Both the position numbers and the translations under genes were made by a program. A stretch of DNA of 64,000 bases. Source: Microbacterium sp. LWO13-1.2. Its GTDB lineage: Bacteria; Actinomycetota; Actinomycetes; Actinomycetales; Microbacteriaceae. The DNA lies in the NCBI RefSeq assembly GCF_038397725.1, contig NZ_CP151634.1, forward strand, positions 3,596,001 through 3,660,000. The letters run 5' to 3'. The notes beneath the pieces were generated by a model. That model was not told where the DNA came from. It made no database searches and worked only from the letters and a program-made list of their open reading frames with translations. Shown here piece after piece: positions 27,219-37,500 of the stretch (the stretch's first letter is position 1; every line of letters begins with the position of its first letter).

Positions 27219-28797
27219 CGCCGACATACGCGAGACGACGTTCCTCGTCCACGGCCTCGAATGTCGTCGCGTACGAGATCGGCAACGCGCCTTCGGCCCA
27301 CCCTGCCAGATGCACGTGCGGCCATTCCAGGCCCTTCGCGGCATGCAGCGTCGACAGCGTCACCGTCCGCATGGTCGGCTCGTGCTGGTCCTTCGCCCTC
27401 GCCATCAGCGCGTCGCTGAACGAGCGCAGCGTGGCGTCGGAGCCCGCTTCCTCCGCGAGCCGAAGAATCGCCCGCCGCGCCTCCCAGCCGTCCCGCTGAG
27501 CACCGCCGGCCTCGGGCGGCTCCTCGGTCAGGCCGAGCTCGCGGAGTACTTTCTCCACGTTCCCGAGGAAATCCCGCTCAGTCGGCGCGACCGCGGCGCC
27601 ACGGAGCGCGAGAATGGCCTGCCGCACCTCCGGCATGGCGAAGAACCGGGTTCCGCCGAGCACGGTGGTCGGAATACCCGCCGCCCCGAGCGCCTGCTGC
27701 AGGGCTGCGGACTGGGCGTGCGCCCGATAGAGCACGGCGATGTCGGCCGGCGATGCACCCGCAGCGATGCGTGCGGTGACGGCTGCGGCGACACCGGCGG
27801 CCTCCTCCGTCTCAGTGTCGTAGGCCGTGACCGTCGGGGTGTCGGCGGTGAACGAATCGCGCGCCGGAACAAGCTCCAAGGCTCCTGGCCGGCCTCGCAT
27901 CAGCGCGTTCGCCGCGGTGAGGATCGGTGGCTGGGAGCGGTAGTTGGTCTCCAGGCGCACCACAGTGGCATCGGGGTAGCGACGCTCGAACTCCAGGAGG
28001 AAGCGCTGTTCAGCACCGGCGAAGGAGTAGATCGTCTGGCTCGCGTCGCCGACGACGCAGAGGTCGCGTCGGTCGCCCAGCCACAGCTCGAGCAGCCGGT
28101 TCTGCAGCGGCGAGACGTCCTGGTACTCGTCGACGGTGAAGTGGCGGTACTGCTCGTGAACGGATGCGGCGACCCGCGGCTCCGCCTCCAGCATCCCCGC
28201 GCACGCCAGGAGCACATCCTCGAAGTCGAGCTGACGTCGCTCATCCTTCAACGCCTCGTATGCGCGCTGCAGTTCGGACAGCTGCGTGGCGTCCACGCCG
28301 TTCACCGTGCGGCCGAGAGCCGCGTGCTGGTCGATGGACAGCATCGAGACCTTGCGCCACTCGATCGCGGAGGCGATATCCCTGAGGGTGGCGGTGTTCG
28401 GCCTCATCCGAAGACCGTCGGCCGCCTGTCCGAGCAGACGCACCTTGTTGTCGATGATCGAGGGTGCGGGCGAGCCCGCCAGCGTCGGCCAGAAGAAGTT
28501 CAGCTGTGCGAGCGCTGCGGCGTGGAACGTGCGGGCGGCGACCCCTTCGACGCCGAGAGCGCGCAACCTGCCGCGCAACTCTCCGGCGGCCTTCGCCGTG
28601 AATGTGACGGCCATCACCCGGGAGGGCGAGTAGGTACCGGTGTCGACGCCGTGCGCGATCCGGTGCGTGATCACGCGGGTCTTGCCTGTTCCGGCACCGG
28701 CGAGCACGGCGACGGGCCCGCGCAGCACGGAGGCGGCCTCGCGCTGGCGGTCGTCGAGAGCCGCCAACGCTCCCCCGACGGTGTCCGGTGCGCTCAT
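27055..28797 (-). CDS. uvrD2: UvrD/Rep-family ATP-dependent DNA helicase (UvrD2-like, no HRDC)
   Basis: 580 aa SF1A helicase. Motifs in order: GAGTGKTRVIT (Walker A, about residue 35), FTVDEYQDVSPLQ (II, about 217), VVGDASQTIYSFAGA (III, about 240), ETNYRSQP (IV) and TLSTLHAAKGLEWPHV (V, about 490). Mycobacterial UvrD2 has an additional HRDC domain and a tetracysteine module; both are absent, making this a short form. The start ATG overlaps the nudC stop as ATGA (28794-28797). The last 164 bp are antisense to the ThiF-like gene. Confidence 0.9.
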   Translation of the reverse strand: MSAPDTVGGALAALDDRQREAASVLRGPVAVLAGAGTGKTRVITHRIAHGVDTGTYSPSRVMAVTFTAKAAGELRGRLRALGVEGVAARTFHAAALAQLNFFWPTLAGSPAPSIIDNKVRLLGQAADGLRMRPNTATLRDIASAIEWRKVSMLSIDQHAALGRTVNGVDATQLSELQRAYEALKDERRQLDFEDVLLACAGMLEAEPRVAASVHEQYRHFTVDEYQDVSPLQNRLLELWLGDRRDLCVVGDASQTIYSFAGAEQRFLLEFERRYPDATVVRLETNYRSQPPILTAANALMRGRPGALELVPARDSFTADTPTVTAYDTETEEAAGVAAAVTARIAAGASPADIAVLYRAHAQSAALQQALGAAGIPTTVLGGTRFFAMPEVRQAILALRGAAVAPTERDFLGNVEKVLRELGLTEEPPEAGGAQRDGWEARRAILRLAEEAGSDATLRSFSDALMARAKDQHEPTMRTVTLSTLHAAKGLEWPHVHLAGWAEGALPISYATTFEAVDEERRLAYVGVTRAARTLSLSWSRAAGRGERAPSRFLAEMGTTARGTGILRETSPSATRGRRLQ

Positions 28798-29753
28798 GCT
28801 CGATCCTCGTACCAGTCGCGGATCAGCGCCCTGGCGATCGAGGCGGAACCGGGAAGACCGACGGGCCCTTCGCCGTCGAGAGCGGTGCCGATCTCGGCAC
28901 GCGTGAACCAGCGGACGTCGATGATCTCTTCGCCGTCTGCGCGGGCCGCGGACTCGTCCTCGACGACCGCGCGGAAGCCGATCATCAGCGAGCGCGGGTA
29001 CGGCCACGGTTGCGATGAGATGTAGCGGATCGCGGTGAGGCGCACGCCTGCCTCTTCTTCGATCTCCCGGTGCACGACCTGCTCCAGGGATTCGCCGGCC
29101 TCGGCGAAACCGGCGAAGCAGGAGTACATCCGGCCTCCCCAGTTCGCGTTCGCTCCGAGCAGCAGCCGTTGACCGTCGACGCTCTCCACGGCGACGATGA
29201 CCGCCGGATCGGTGCGCGGGAAATGTTCACGACCGCAGGAGAGGCAGCGCCGCGACCAACCGGCCTGGCGCACTTCCGTGCCGCCACCGCACACGGCGCA
29301 GAACGGCGCATCGCGCAGCCAACCGGCGAGCGCGATCGCTTCGACGAGAAGCTCGGCATCGAGCGCACCGAGGCGTGCTCCGACGTCGCGGAGCCCCAAC
29401 CACGTCTCTTCGGGAGCGGCGTCGATGGCCTCAGCGGCGTCTGCGACCGCCGCGAGCAGGATCGCGGCGCCCGCAGGATCGCGCCCGAGCACGGCCCACG
29501 TGGCGTCGCCGACTTCCGTCGGCGTGACCAGGACGAGCGCGATCGCCGGGGTGTCGATGCCGGTTCGATGCGTTTCGTCTCTCTCCCCGACCGGCGTGCG
29601 GGGCTCGTCCGGAACAGCCGCCAGGTCCACTCGAACCCGGCCGTTGCGCACCATGACGACTCGCGTTGTCGCATCCTCGCGGAGGCGATCGACGACGCCC
29701 ACCTCGGTGCGGAGTTCGGCCGCGCGGTCGAGAGTTGGACGCTTGATGGTCAT
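28794..29753 (-). CDS. nudC: NADH pyrophosphatase / RNA decapping Nudix hydrolase NudC
   Basis: 319 aa. A zinc ribbon with CAVC (about residue 152) and CLSC (about 170) precedes the Nudix box GFAEAGESLEQVVHREIEEEAG region (about 215-237; REIEEE core) and the SQPWPYPRSLM signature (about 247) that marks NADH pyrophosphatases. These enzymes cleave NAD(H) to NMN(H) and AMP and can remove NAD caps from RNA. ATG at 29753 follows GAGGGAG. First gene of an operon with uvrD2. Confidence 0.94.
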   Translation of the reverse strand: MTIKRPTLDRAAELRTEVGVVDRLREDATTRVVMVRNGRVRVDLAAVPDEPRTPVGERDETHRTGIDTPAIALVLVTPTEVGDATWAVLGRDPAGAAILLAAVADAAEAIDAAPEETWLGLRDVGARLGALDAELLVEAIALAGWLRDAPFCAVCGGGTEVRQAGWSRRCLSCGREHFPRTDPAVIVAVESVDGQRLLLGANANWGGRMYSCFAGFAEAGESLEQVVHREIEEEAGVRLTAIRYISSQPWPYPRSLMIGFRAVVEDESAARADGEEIIDVRWFTRAEIGTALDGEGPVGLPGSASIARALIRDWYEDRA

Positions 29754-29805
29754 CGACTCCCTCTCTCACGGGCGTGGCGAGGGCGGGACCGCCCCTGCAC
29801 CGACC

Positions 29806-29811
29806 TACCCT
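29806..29811 (+). promoter_or_regulatory. -10 element of leaderless phosphotransferase-like gene
   Basis: TACCCT, 6-nt spacer, then ATG at 29818. Confidence 0.65.
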
Positions 29812-29817
29812 GGGGGC

Positions 29818-31167
29818 ATGGCACGCTCTCCTTTCACTCTAGCCGCGGCGGTGACGGCCGCGTTGCCCGGGGCGGACGTGACGGGCGCGCGCCCGCTGAC
29901 CGCCGACGGCGACGCCCGTTTCGACTCGGCCGTCGTCACCCTCGCCGACCGCCGCGAACTCGCGATCCGCGTGGCGGACGACGATGAAACGGCGCGCGAA
30001 CTCGCCGCCGAAGCGCTGGCCTTGCGCGCGCTCACCGCGGGCGCACGCGCCATGCTGCCCTTCCGCGCGCCGGAGTACATCGGCGAGACGCGCCTCGGCG
30101 ATGGCCGGGCGCTCGTCACCGAACTGCTTCCGGGCTTCCAGATCGAGGCACCCCTGGTCCCGGCGGGACCAGGGGCTGCCGAATCGATGGGCGCCGCGAT
30201 CGCCGCGGCGCACGGGATGCCGATCTCCGTCGTCCGCGGCGCCGGTCTCTCCACGCGTTCCGCCGAGGAGGGCCGCGACGAGGTGCGTCGGCTGGTGGAC
30301 ACCGCGGCCGCGACCGGCCGGGTTCCCGCGCGGCTCACCGTGCGCTGGCGTGAGGCCGTCGCCGATGACGATCTCTGGCGGTTCGAGGCCACGGTCGTGC
30401 TGGGCGGCGTGCAGGCGACCTCCTTCCTGTTCGATGACGACCCGGAACTCGGACCGCAGGTCATCGGCCTGGTCGGCTGGCACGGCCTGTCGGTCGGCGA
30501 CCCTGCCGTCGATCTCGCCTGGCTGTCGGCCGCACCGGATGCGGCGCCCGATGTCCATGCCTCGTATGCGCGGGCGGCGGGGCGAGTGCCGGATGCGGCA
30601 CTAGAGGTGCGTGCTCGGCTGCTCGCCGAACTGGAATTCGCACGGTGGTTGGTGCATGGGGACTCGCTGCGCCGCACAGACATCGTCGACGATGCGGCTG
30701 CTCTCCTGGAGGCTCTCGCCGCCGGGCTTCGTGACGACGACAGGAATGTGATCGCCGCGCGGAGCGAGGGCGTCGACTCGGCCCTCGACGCGCTGGATCG
30801 CGTGCCGGCCTCGGCTGCTGTCGCGGTCGACACCTCCATGCAGACCGATGCCTACAATCCCGACGACCTGTGGCACGACGCGGATGCAACGGCATCCGTC
30901 CCCTCGCTCGACCGGGCGTCGCACGCCCGCGATGACGAGCCCGATGCATCGGTGGACCGCCGCGCCGCGATGACGAACGTGGAGACCGAAGATCTTTCCG
31001 GCATCGTCGAGTCGGGGCTCTTTCCGCTGGAAGACGTCGAGCAGACGGCGAATGCGTCCGATCAGGAGGTCGACGATGACCGCAGGGCTGCGGCGGGAGA
31101 CTCAGACGAGGCTCAACGCGCAGCGCGGGCGGCACTCCAGCGCTGGAAGAGTTCCGCCTCCGAGTAG
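29818..31167 (+). CDS. APH/CHK-fold phosphotransferase-like protein lacking the catalytic loop (predicted pseudokinase)
   Basis: 449 aa. Residues 1-305 follow the aminoglycoside/macrolide phosphotransferase fold, including ELAIRVADDDETARELAAE near the N-lobe Lys/Glu region and the late VGDPAVDLAWL motif near 235. Where the family has the Brenner loop H-G-D-x4-N, this protein reads VVLGGVQATSF (about 205), and the metal-binding Asp position reads GLVGWHGL (about 226). Both key acidic residues are therefore missing. Residues 310-449 are an acidic, low-complexity tail. It sits between nudC and adnB, where Corynebacteriales and relatives also keep a phosphotransferase-like gene (recalled, not checked). 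The 3' end overlaps adnB by 55 bp. Confidence 0.78.
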   Translation: MARSPFTLAAAVTAALPGADVTGARPLTADGDARFDSAVVTLADRRELAIRVADDDETARELAAEALALRALTAGARAMLPFRAPEYIGETRLGDGRALVTELLPGFQIEAPLVPAGPGAAESMGAAIAAAHGMPISVVRGAGLSTRSAEEGRDEVRRLVDTAAATGRVPARLTVRWREAVADDDLWRFEATVVLGGVQATSFLFDDDPELGPQVIGLVGWHGLSVGDPAVDLAWLSAAPDAAPDVHASYARAAGRVPDAALEVRARLLAELEFARWLVHGDSLRRTDIVDDAAALLEALAAGLRDDDRNVIAARSEGVDSALDALDRVPASAAVAVDTSMQTDAYNPDDLWHDADATASVPSLDRASHARDDEPDASVDRRAAMTNVETEDLSGIVESGLFPLEDVEQTANASDQEVDDDRRAAAGDSDEAQRAARAALQRWKSSASE

Positions 31168-34100
31168 ATCCGCTCTCCTCGGATGACGAGGTCGTCGGCC
31201 ACGTAGTACAGCGCGACGTCGATCTCCCCCAGCGGCACACCGAATCGGCGGTGGTAAGCCAGGCGATAGAGGGCGAGCTGGAGCATCCGCTCCTCGCGTT
31301 CCTCGGCGGTGCGCGGTGCCTTACCCGTCTTCCAGTCAACGATCTCGATTCGACCTCCACGGTCGTCCCGCCGATAGACGGCGTCGAGCTTGCAGATGAC
31401 GATGTGCCCTGACTCGTCGGAGTCAGCGCCCGACGACACTCCCGCTCCGAGGGCGAAGTCGATCTCGATCTCGACGGCGATCGGCTTGAGCGCACCCCAC
31501 TCGCTGCGTTCGAAGGTGTCGCGCAATCGGGCCAGGGCCGCTTCGTCGGCCCTGGCGACGTCGTCGAGCCGGGCCTCGTCGTCGTCGATCTCCCACAGTC
31601 CGTCATCGAGCGAGGAATCGGCGCCGACCAGACCGGAGCGGTGCTCCACCCAGGAGTGGAACAGTGTTCCGATCCGGGTCTGCGTGTACGGGCGCTCCGG
31701 CATCGGGCGGGCGATCGTGCGGGCGGTCCCGGCGAAGTCGCCGATGTAGTCCTTGAATCGCGACGCCGGAACCCTGGTCGGTACGTGGGCGATCGCGCCG
31801 CGCTGGCGCTCGGCGCGCTCCGCGAGGAGCCGCTCGAGTTCCCGTGTCGCCTGCGGCGCTGCGGTGGACGTCATCGCGGCACGCACCTCCTCGGCCGCAC
31901 GCGAAACGACGCCTCGGCGTCCGCCGAGCGGGTCACGGGGCCACGCGGCGGTGCGCGATGCGCCCTCATAAGGGTTCTCATCCGGGTCGACGCCGTCGAT
32001 GGCGTCGAGACCGAGGATCTCGATCGCCTCCAGGAGGTACGGACTGGGCGTGCGCGGCTTCTTCTGCCCTGCCCAATGCGCACCGCTGAGCAGCAGGTGG
32101 GTACGGGCTCTGGTGAAGGCCACGTAGGCCAGCCGTCGCTCCTCCTGCTGCTGGTAGTCGCGGTACTCGGACTTGAACCGCTCCAGCGCGCCTCCGGCAG
32201 GGTAGGCCTTGGTCCGGCCGCTGCCCAGGGCATCCAGAGCGGCCTTGTGGCGCTTCTTCGGATCGTCGCCGGCCGCAGCCATCTCCGCGACCGGATCCCA
32301 GGAGAACACAGGCAGGGCCGTGCGATCGCCGCGGAGCGCGAACGGAAGCATCCCGAATCCGAACCAGCCGGCGGTCTCCTTCGGTGTGCCTGGCAGCTCA
32401 TCGTCGACCAGGCGCACCACGGCCACGGCGTCCCACTCCAGCCCCTTCGACCCGTGGATGGTGAGCAACTGCACGACCCCTGGCTCCGGCGGCTCCGTCC
32501 GCGGCATCAGCTCGTCGGTGCGCTCGGCCTTGTCGAGCCACGCGAGCAGGTTCCCGATCGTTCCGCGTTCGTCGGCCGTGAGGAAGGCGCGCACCTCGTC
32601 CGTGAACGCGCGCAGCTGTGTCGACGCCGTACGCGCCGGGCCCCTGGTCTCGTTCGTCGCGAGTTCGATGTCGAGCCGCAACTCGGTCTCGATCAGGCGG
32701 ATCAGCTCGGGGATGGGCTGCGTGGAGGCACGGCGCAACCGCTCGAGCATCTCGCCGGCCTCGCGCAGACGCGCACGCCCCGTCGGGGTGATCGCCTCGA
32801 GCATCCGGTAGCCGTCGTCGATGCCGCGCACGAAGTCGACAGCGTCGACGATCGAAACAGCTTCGTCCGCTCCCTGCGAGGAGCGCAGCCGCGCCTGTAC
32901 CTCGTCCGGGAGCGGGGTGAGCGATCCATCTCGTTTGGCGAGGGTCATCGCGAGGTCGTACAGCGCAGCCATATCGGCGACGCCGACCGCGAAGCGAGGG
33001 CCGACGAGCAGGCGGATCAGCGCGGATCCGGCCGTCGGATCGTGGATCACCCGCAGCGCAGAGACGACGTCGACGACCTCGGGAGTCGACAGCAACCCGC
33101 CCAATCCCAGGATGCGATGCGGGATGCCCCTACGCCCGAGGGCCGAGGCGAAGGTCTGCATGTGCTTCTTTGACCGGAAAAGGACGGCGCCGCTCGATGC
33201 TCCCGCCGCCATGTCACGACGATCGGCGAACCACGCAGCGACGTCGTCGGCCTCATCCTCGACGGTGAGCGCGAATCGCACGTCGACAGCGCCCTCGCCC
33301 GCTCCCGGCCGTGGCTCCAGCTCGGGCACACTGAGCTCGGCGCGCTGCAGCGAGAGCAGCACGCGGTTGGCGACATCGAGGATGGTGCGGTCGTTGCGCC
33401 AGCTCGTCATCAGGCTGTAGTTCGCCGCCGGTTGCGTACGGGCGAACTCGCGGCCGAACGCGTAGAGGTTGTCGGCACTCGCGCCGCGCCATCCGTAGAT
33501 CGACTGGTGCGGGTCGCCGACGGCCATCACCGCGGTGTCGTGGAACAGCGCAGCGAGGAACCGGGTCTGGATGACGGAGGTGTCCTGGTACTCGTCGAGC
33601 AGCACCACCCGGTACTGCTCCCGCAGTGCCTCGCGCACATCGGCCGAGCCCTCCACGATGTCGAAGGCGCCGCTGACCTGGTCGGCGAAGTCGAGCACGC
33701 CACGACGGGACTTCTCGGCGACGTACTCGGAGACGAGCCGGGTGAGGACCGGCACGTTCTCGAGGTTCGACGCCGCCGTCTCCACGATCGCGCGTTCCCG
33801 GTACGGCCCGAAAGCCTCCGCCTGCGCGCTGGCGATCCTCTCGATGTCCGCGATGGGGGCTCGATGATCGAGGGCGTCGCCGGCGAGACGCTGCACCGCA
33901 TCGATCACTCCCGACGGCGATCGCTCGATCTCCTCGAGGTCGGGATCCTGCGAGCGATGCACGACGGTGCGGGCGAGAAGCCACGACGCAGACTGGCTGA
34001 GCATCGCGGCATCCGGGTCGCGGCCGATCCGCGCCGCGTGCTCGCGCACCAGCGAGTCGGCGAACGCGTTGTAAGTCGACACCCTCGGACGGATCATGAT

Positions 34101-34571
34101 CTCCTCCGCCGGGCGCGGAGCCGACGGGTCCCAGCCAGTACCGAAGCGCAGGGAGAGCTCGTCGAGCACCGTCGAGCGCACCAGCTCGCGCTGACGACCG
34201 GCGGATGCCGCTTCGACCCGCTCCAGCGCCCCGCTGCGCACGATCTCGGTGAGGTGCGGAAGCAGACCGCGTCGCCCGTACTCGTCGACCAGCGCGAGCC
34301 GCGCACCGATGCGCTCGGCGAGCTCACCGGCCGCTTTGCGGGTGAAGGTCAGCCCGAGGACCTCGTCGCGGCGGACATGGCCGTTCGCGACGAGCCAGAC
34401 CACCCGCCCCGACATCGTCTCCGTCTTGCCCGATCCGGCACCGGCGACCACCAGGGCAGGTCCGGGCGGCGCCTCGATGACGCGCTGCTGTGCGGCCGTG
34501 GGCGGCGGCTGGCCGAGAGCGGCGGCGATGTCGATGGCCGTGAGCGCCAGTTCGCCCGTCCATGCCGTCAC
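31113..34571 (-). CDS. adnB: AdnB-like helicase-nuclease subunit
   Basis: 1152 aa. SF1A motor with classic motifs: GAGSGKTETMSG (about residue 44), VLLDEYQDTSVIQ (about 330), VGDPHQSIYGWRGA (about 360) and LTIHGSKGLEWDAV (about 690), plus a C-terminal RecB-like nuclease with CKLDAVYRRDD, EIVDWKTGKAP and the Q-x3-Y pair (about 1095-1125). AdnAB resects double-strand breaks in place of RecBCD in actinobacteria; this subunit has the intact motor. GTG at 34571 is chosen because it overlaps the adnA stop as GTGA. Confidence 0.92.
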   Translation of the reverse strand: MTAWTGELALTAIDIAAALGQPPPTAAQQRVIEAPPGPALVVAGAGSGKTETMSGRVVWLVANGHVRRDEVLGLTFTRKAAGELAERIGARLALVDEYGRRGLLPHLTEIVRSGALERVEAASAGRQRELVRSTVLDELSLRFGTGWDPSAPRPAEEIMIRPRVSTYNAFADSLVREHAARIGRDPDAAMLSQSASWLLARTVVHRSQDPDLEEIERSPSGVIDAVQRLAGDALDHRAPIADIERIASAQAEAFGPYRERAIVETAASNLENVPVLTRLVSEYVAEKSRRGVLDFADQVSGAFDIVEGSADVREALREQYRVVLLDEYQDTSVIQTRFLAALFHDTAVMAVGDPHQSIYGWRGASADNLYAFGREFARTQPAANYSLMTSWRNDRTILDVANRVLLSLQRAELSVPELEPRPGAGEGAVDVRFALTVEDEADDVAAWFADRRDMAAGASSGAVLFRSKKHMQTFASALGRRGIPHRILGLGGLLSTPEVVDVVSALRVIHDPTAGSALIRLLVGPRFAVGVADMAALYDLAMTLAKRDGSLTPLPDEVQARLRSSQGADEAVSIVDAVDFVRGIDDGYRMLEAITPTGRARLREAGEMLERLRRASTQPIPELIRLIETELRLDIELATNETRGPARTASTQLRAFTDEVRAFLTADERGTIGNLLAWLDKAERTDELMPRTEPPEPGVVQLLTIHGSKGLEWDAVAVVRLVDDELPGTPKETAGWFGFGMLPFALRGDRTALPVFSWDPVAEMAAAGDDPKKRHKAALDALGSGRTKAYPAGGALERFKSEYRDYQQQEERRLAYVAFTRARTHLLLSGAHWAGQKKPRTPSPYLLEAIEILGLDAIDGVDPDENPYEGASRTAAWPRDPLGGRRGVVSRAAEEVRAAMTSTAAPQATRELERLLAERAERQRGAIAHVPTRVPASRFKDYIGDFAGTARTIARPMPERPYTQTRIGTLFHSWVEHRSGLVGADSSLDDGLWEIDDDEARLDDVARADEAALARLRDTFERSEWGALKPIAVEIEIDFALGAGVSSGADSDESGHIVICKLDAVYRRDDRGGRIEIVDWKTGKAPRTAEEREERMLQLALYRLAYHRRFGVPLGEIDVALYYVADDLVIRGERIYSEAELFQRWSAARAAR

Positions 34572-37500
34572 GAGCTCACCGCCTCGACGGTGTGGATGCG
34601 GCACGGTTTGACGTACACCTGCGTATCCTCGCAGTGCGCCTGCACCTGGGCGGTGAAGCTGCTCGCCGCCATCCCTCTGCCTGCGTCCGCGACCCGGTGC
34701 AGGAAAGCCGTGCGCTGCTCGTCGCCGAGCGTGTGCTGATGCGCCACCCGATAATCGCTCTTCCCGACTGTCTTCGACACGATCACCAGACGCGCCCCGA
34801 CCAGGGCGTCGGCGTTCGCGCCGTCGACCAGCCCCTCCTGCACCGCCACCTGGTAGGCGGCGAGCTGCGCGTGCTCGAGCACCGCCGACTCGGTGTCCGG
34901 CTCGTACTTCCCGCTCTTCAGGTCGACCACGACGACGCGCTCGCCTCCGGCGCCCTGCGCCATCTCGGTCCAGCGTTGGCCGCGCGCAGGTCGGTGCTCG
35001 CCGGCGCCCGAGGCGTAGACCTCGACGCGGTCGATCACGCCGCTCACCAGCGCCCGCCCCGCGGGAGCCGTGCCCTCCACAGGCTCAACCGTGACCTCGT
35101 CGAGGTCGTCGGACAGCCCGACGGCGAAGCGGAACTCCGCCTCCGATCCGACGACACGCCCGCCGTCACGGGACACCTCGCTCAGGTACGCCTGCATCCG
35201 GTCGACGTAGAGGTCGGCTCGGCGCCGTTCCTTGCGCCCGATCCAGGCGGTCTCGAAGTCGAGCTCGGGCCATCGCTCGGCGACGATCTCGCGCAGCTGC
35301 TCGATCCCGCCCTCGGGGACGCGCTCCATCGCGGCGTGCAGGATCGTACCGATTCCCGCCGAGGGCGCCACCACCGTGTCGCCGCCGAGCGCTGACACAA
35401 CCCAGCCGAGGCCGCACTCCTCGAAGGCCTCGAGGCGCGACGGGGAGACGCGGACACCGGCGTTGTCGAGATCGCGCAGCGGCGCGGTACTGGACGGCTC
35501 GCGCATCCCGTACCAGGTGGACGGGTCGGCACCGGGCACGCCCGCCTCGGCGAGCAATCGCAGTTGACCGGCGGCCTCGGCACGGGCATGCGCGTCATCG
35601 GAACTGGTGAGCGTGCGACGGTGCCGCGCGACGAGGCCACGCAGCGTGAGCGGATGTGCCAGGCGATCACCGGCGTCGGGGCGCGGTTCCGGAAGGAAGC
35701 CGAACAGGGCGCTCGGCGACGAATCGTCGTCGTCGACGGCGGTGACGAGCAGCAGCCGGCGGGCCCTGGACAGTGCGCGAACGAACAGGCGCAGCTCGTC
35801 GTGCAGCACCGTGCGGCGGCGGCCCTGGGTGTCCGGCTCGTCCAGCGGATGGCCGTTCCGCGCCGCCGTGATCGTGTCGGCGAGGCGCCAGGTGTCGAGC
35901 ATCCCGCCGCGCAGCCGGACATTGGGCCAGACGCCGTCCTGGACCCCCGCGATGACGACGGCGTCGAACTCGGTGCCGAGAGCCGTTGCGGGGGTCAGCA
36001 ACGTCACCGTTCCCGGACGCTCAGGGGACGAGAGGGTGTCTTCGGGCACCTCGCTGTCGATGATGTCGGAGATGAAGCGAGCCGGTCCCCCCTCCTGCAC
36101 GCGCTCCACCGAGCGCTTGGCGGCGTCGAACAGGGCAACGAGCGCATCGAGTCGACGTCCGGCCTCTGCGCCTCCCGGCGCCTCCGACGCCTCGCGCCAG
36201 GCCTCGTCGAGACGACGCCCGCTCGGAGCTCTGGCCGCATCCCACACCCGCCAGAGCAGCTCGTGGATGGTCTCCCCCGTCGCTGCCGCGTCGGAGACCT
36301 TCTGCAGCAGCGAGCCGAATCGCGCTGCCGTCCGTGCCTCAGGCGTGTCGAGCAGGTCAAGAGTCGCCGGCTCGGCCAGCGCCACGCGGAGCAGCTCGCG
36401 TGCGGGTGCCGAGCCCCCGTTCTCCAGCTCACGATGCCGGAGACCGGCCCGGAGCCTGCGGAGTCCGACGCCGTCGAGGCCGCCGAAGGGCGTGCGCAGC
36501 GCCTCGGCCAGAGCATCCGCCTCGCGCTCGGCCACCGGCGTCATGGCGAGGCGGACGATGCCGAGGATGTCACGCACGACCTGCTCGCTGCCCAGCGGTC
36601 GCTGCACACCCGCGGAGCGAGTCGGCACCTCTCGCGCAGCCAGCTCGACGTCAAAGTTCACCACCTGCCGGGTGTCGTGCGCCAGCACCGCCATCCGGTC
36701 CCACGCGATGCCCTGCTCGAGGTGCCACTCACGCAGGACGGCCGCGATGCGGTCGATCTCCTCGTGGGGCGACGGGGCGAGGAAGGTCGTGATGCCGGCG
36801 TCCTGCGCCTGCTCGTCGCGCGGCGCCGGGGCTCGCCGGTGCTCGACCCGGCCGGCGACTCCGATCGCCTGGGTCACCCGGCGGGTCAGATCGGTGAGAG
36901 CGGGTGTCTGCCGGTGCGGCTCGTCGAGGACGAACACGTCGCCGAGCACGGCGGCCAGTCGGGCGAACAGCTCGGGGCTCGCGCCGCGGAACGCACCGGA
37001 CGAGATGTCGGGATCTCCGAAGGCGAGCACCGCGATCCCGCGATCGCGCAGGGCCTGCACGATCGCGATGCCGCCGGAGGTGAGCTCCTGGGCGTCGTCG
37101 ATGAGCACCGCCCGCAGTTCACCAAGGGCTCCGAGCGACGCCGTGTCGGCCGTGCGCAGCAGAACGGCGGCCTCGCTGAGCAGATCAGCGGCATCACGAT
37201 GCGCGGAGCGGAACTGGTCGAGCACGCCGCGGTACTCGATGAGGAAGGCCGCGACGGCGCGCCAGGCGACGCGGTCGGATGCCCGCAGCTCTGCCGGCGA
37301 CACCCCGAGCTCGGCGCACTCGGCGATGAACGCGCGCAGCTCCGAACGGAAGTCCTTCGAGGAGCGGACCATGGCGCTGAGCTGTGCCGGCCAGCGCTCG
37401 ACACCATCCTCTTCATCACTCTCGTGACCGGCGAGGAGCTCGGCGATGATGCGGTCCTGATCGGCCCCGGTGAGCAGCGCCGGAGGTTCGTCGCCCTGCT

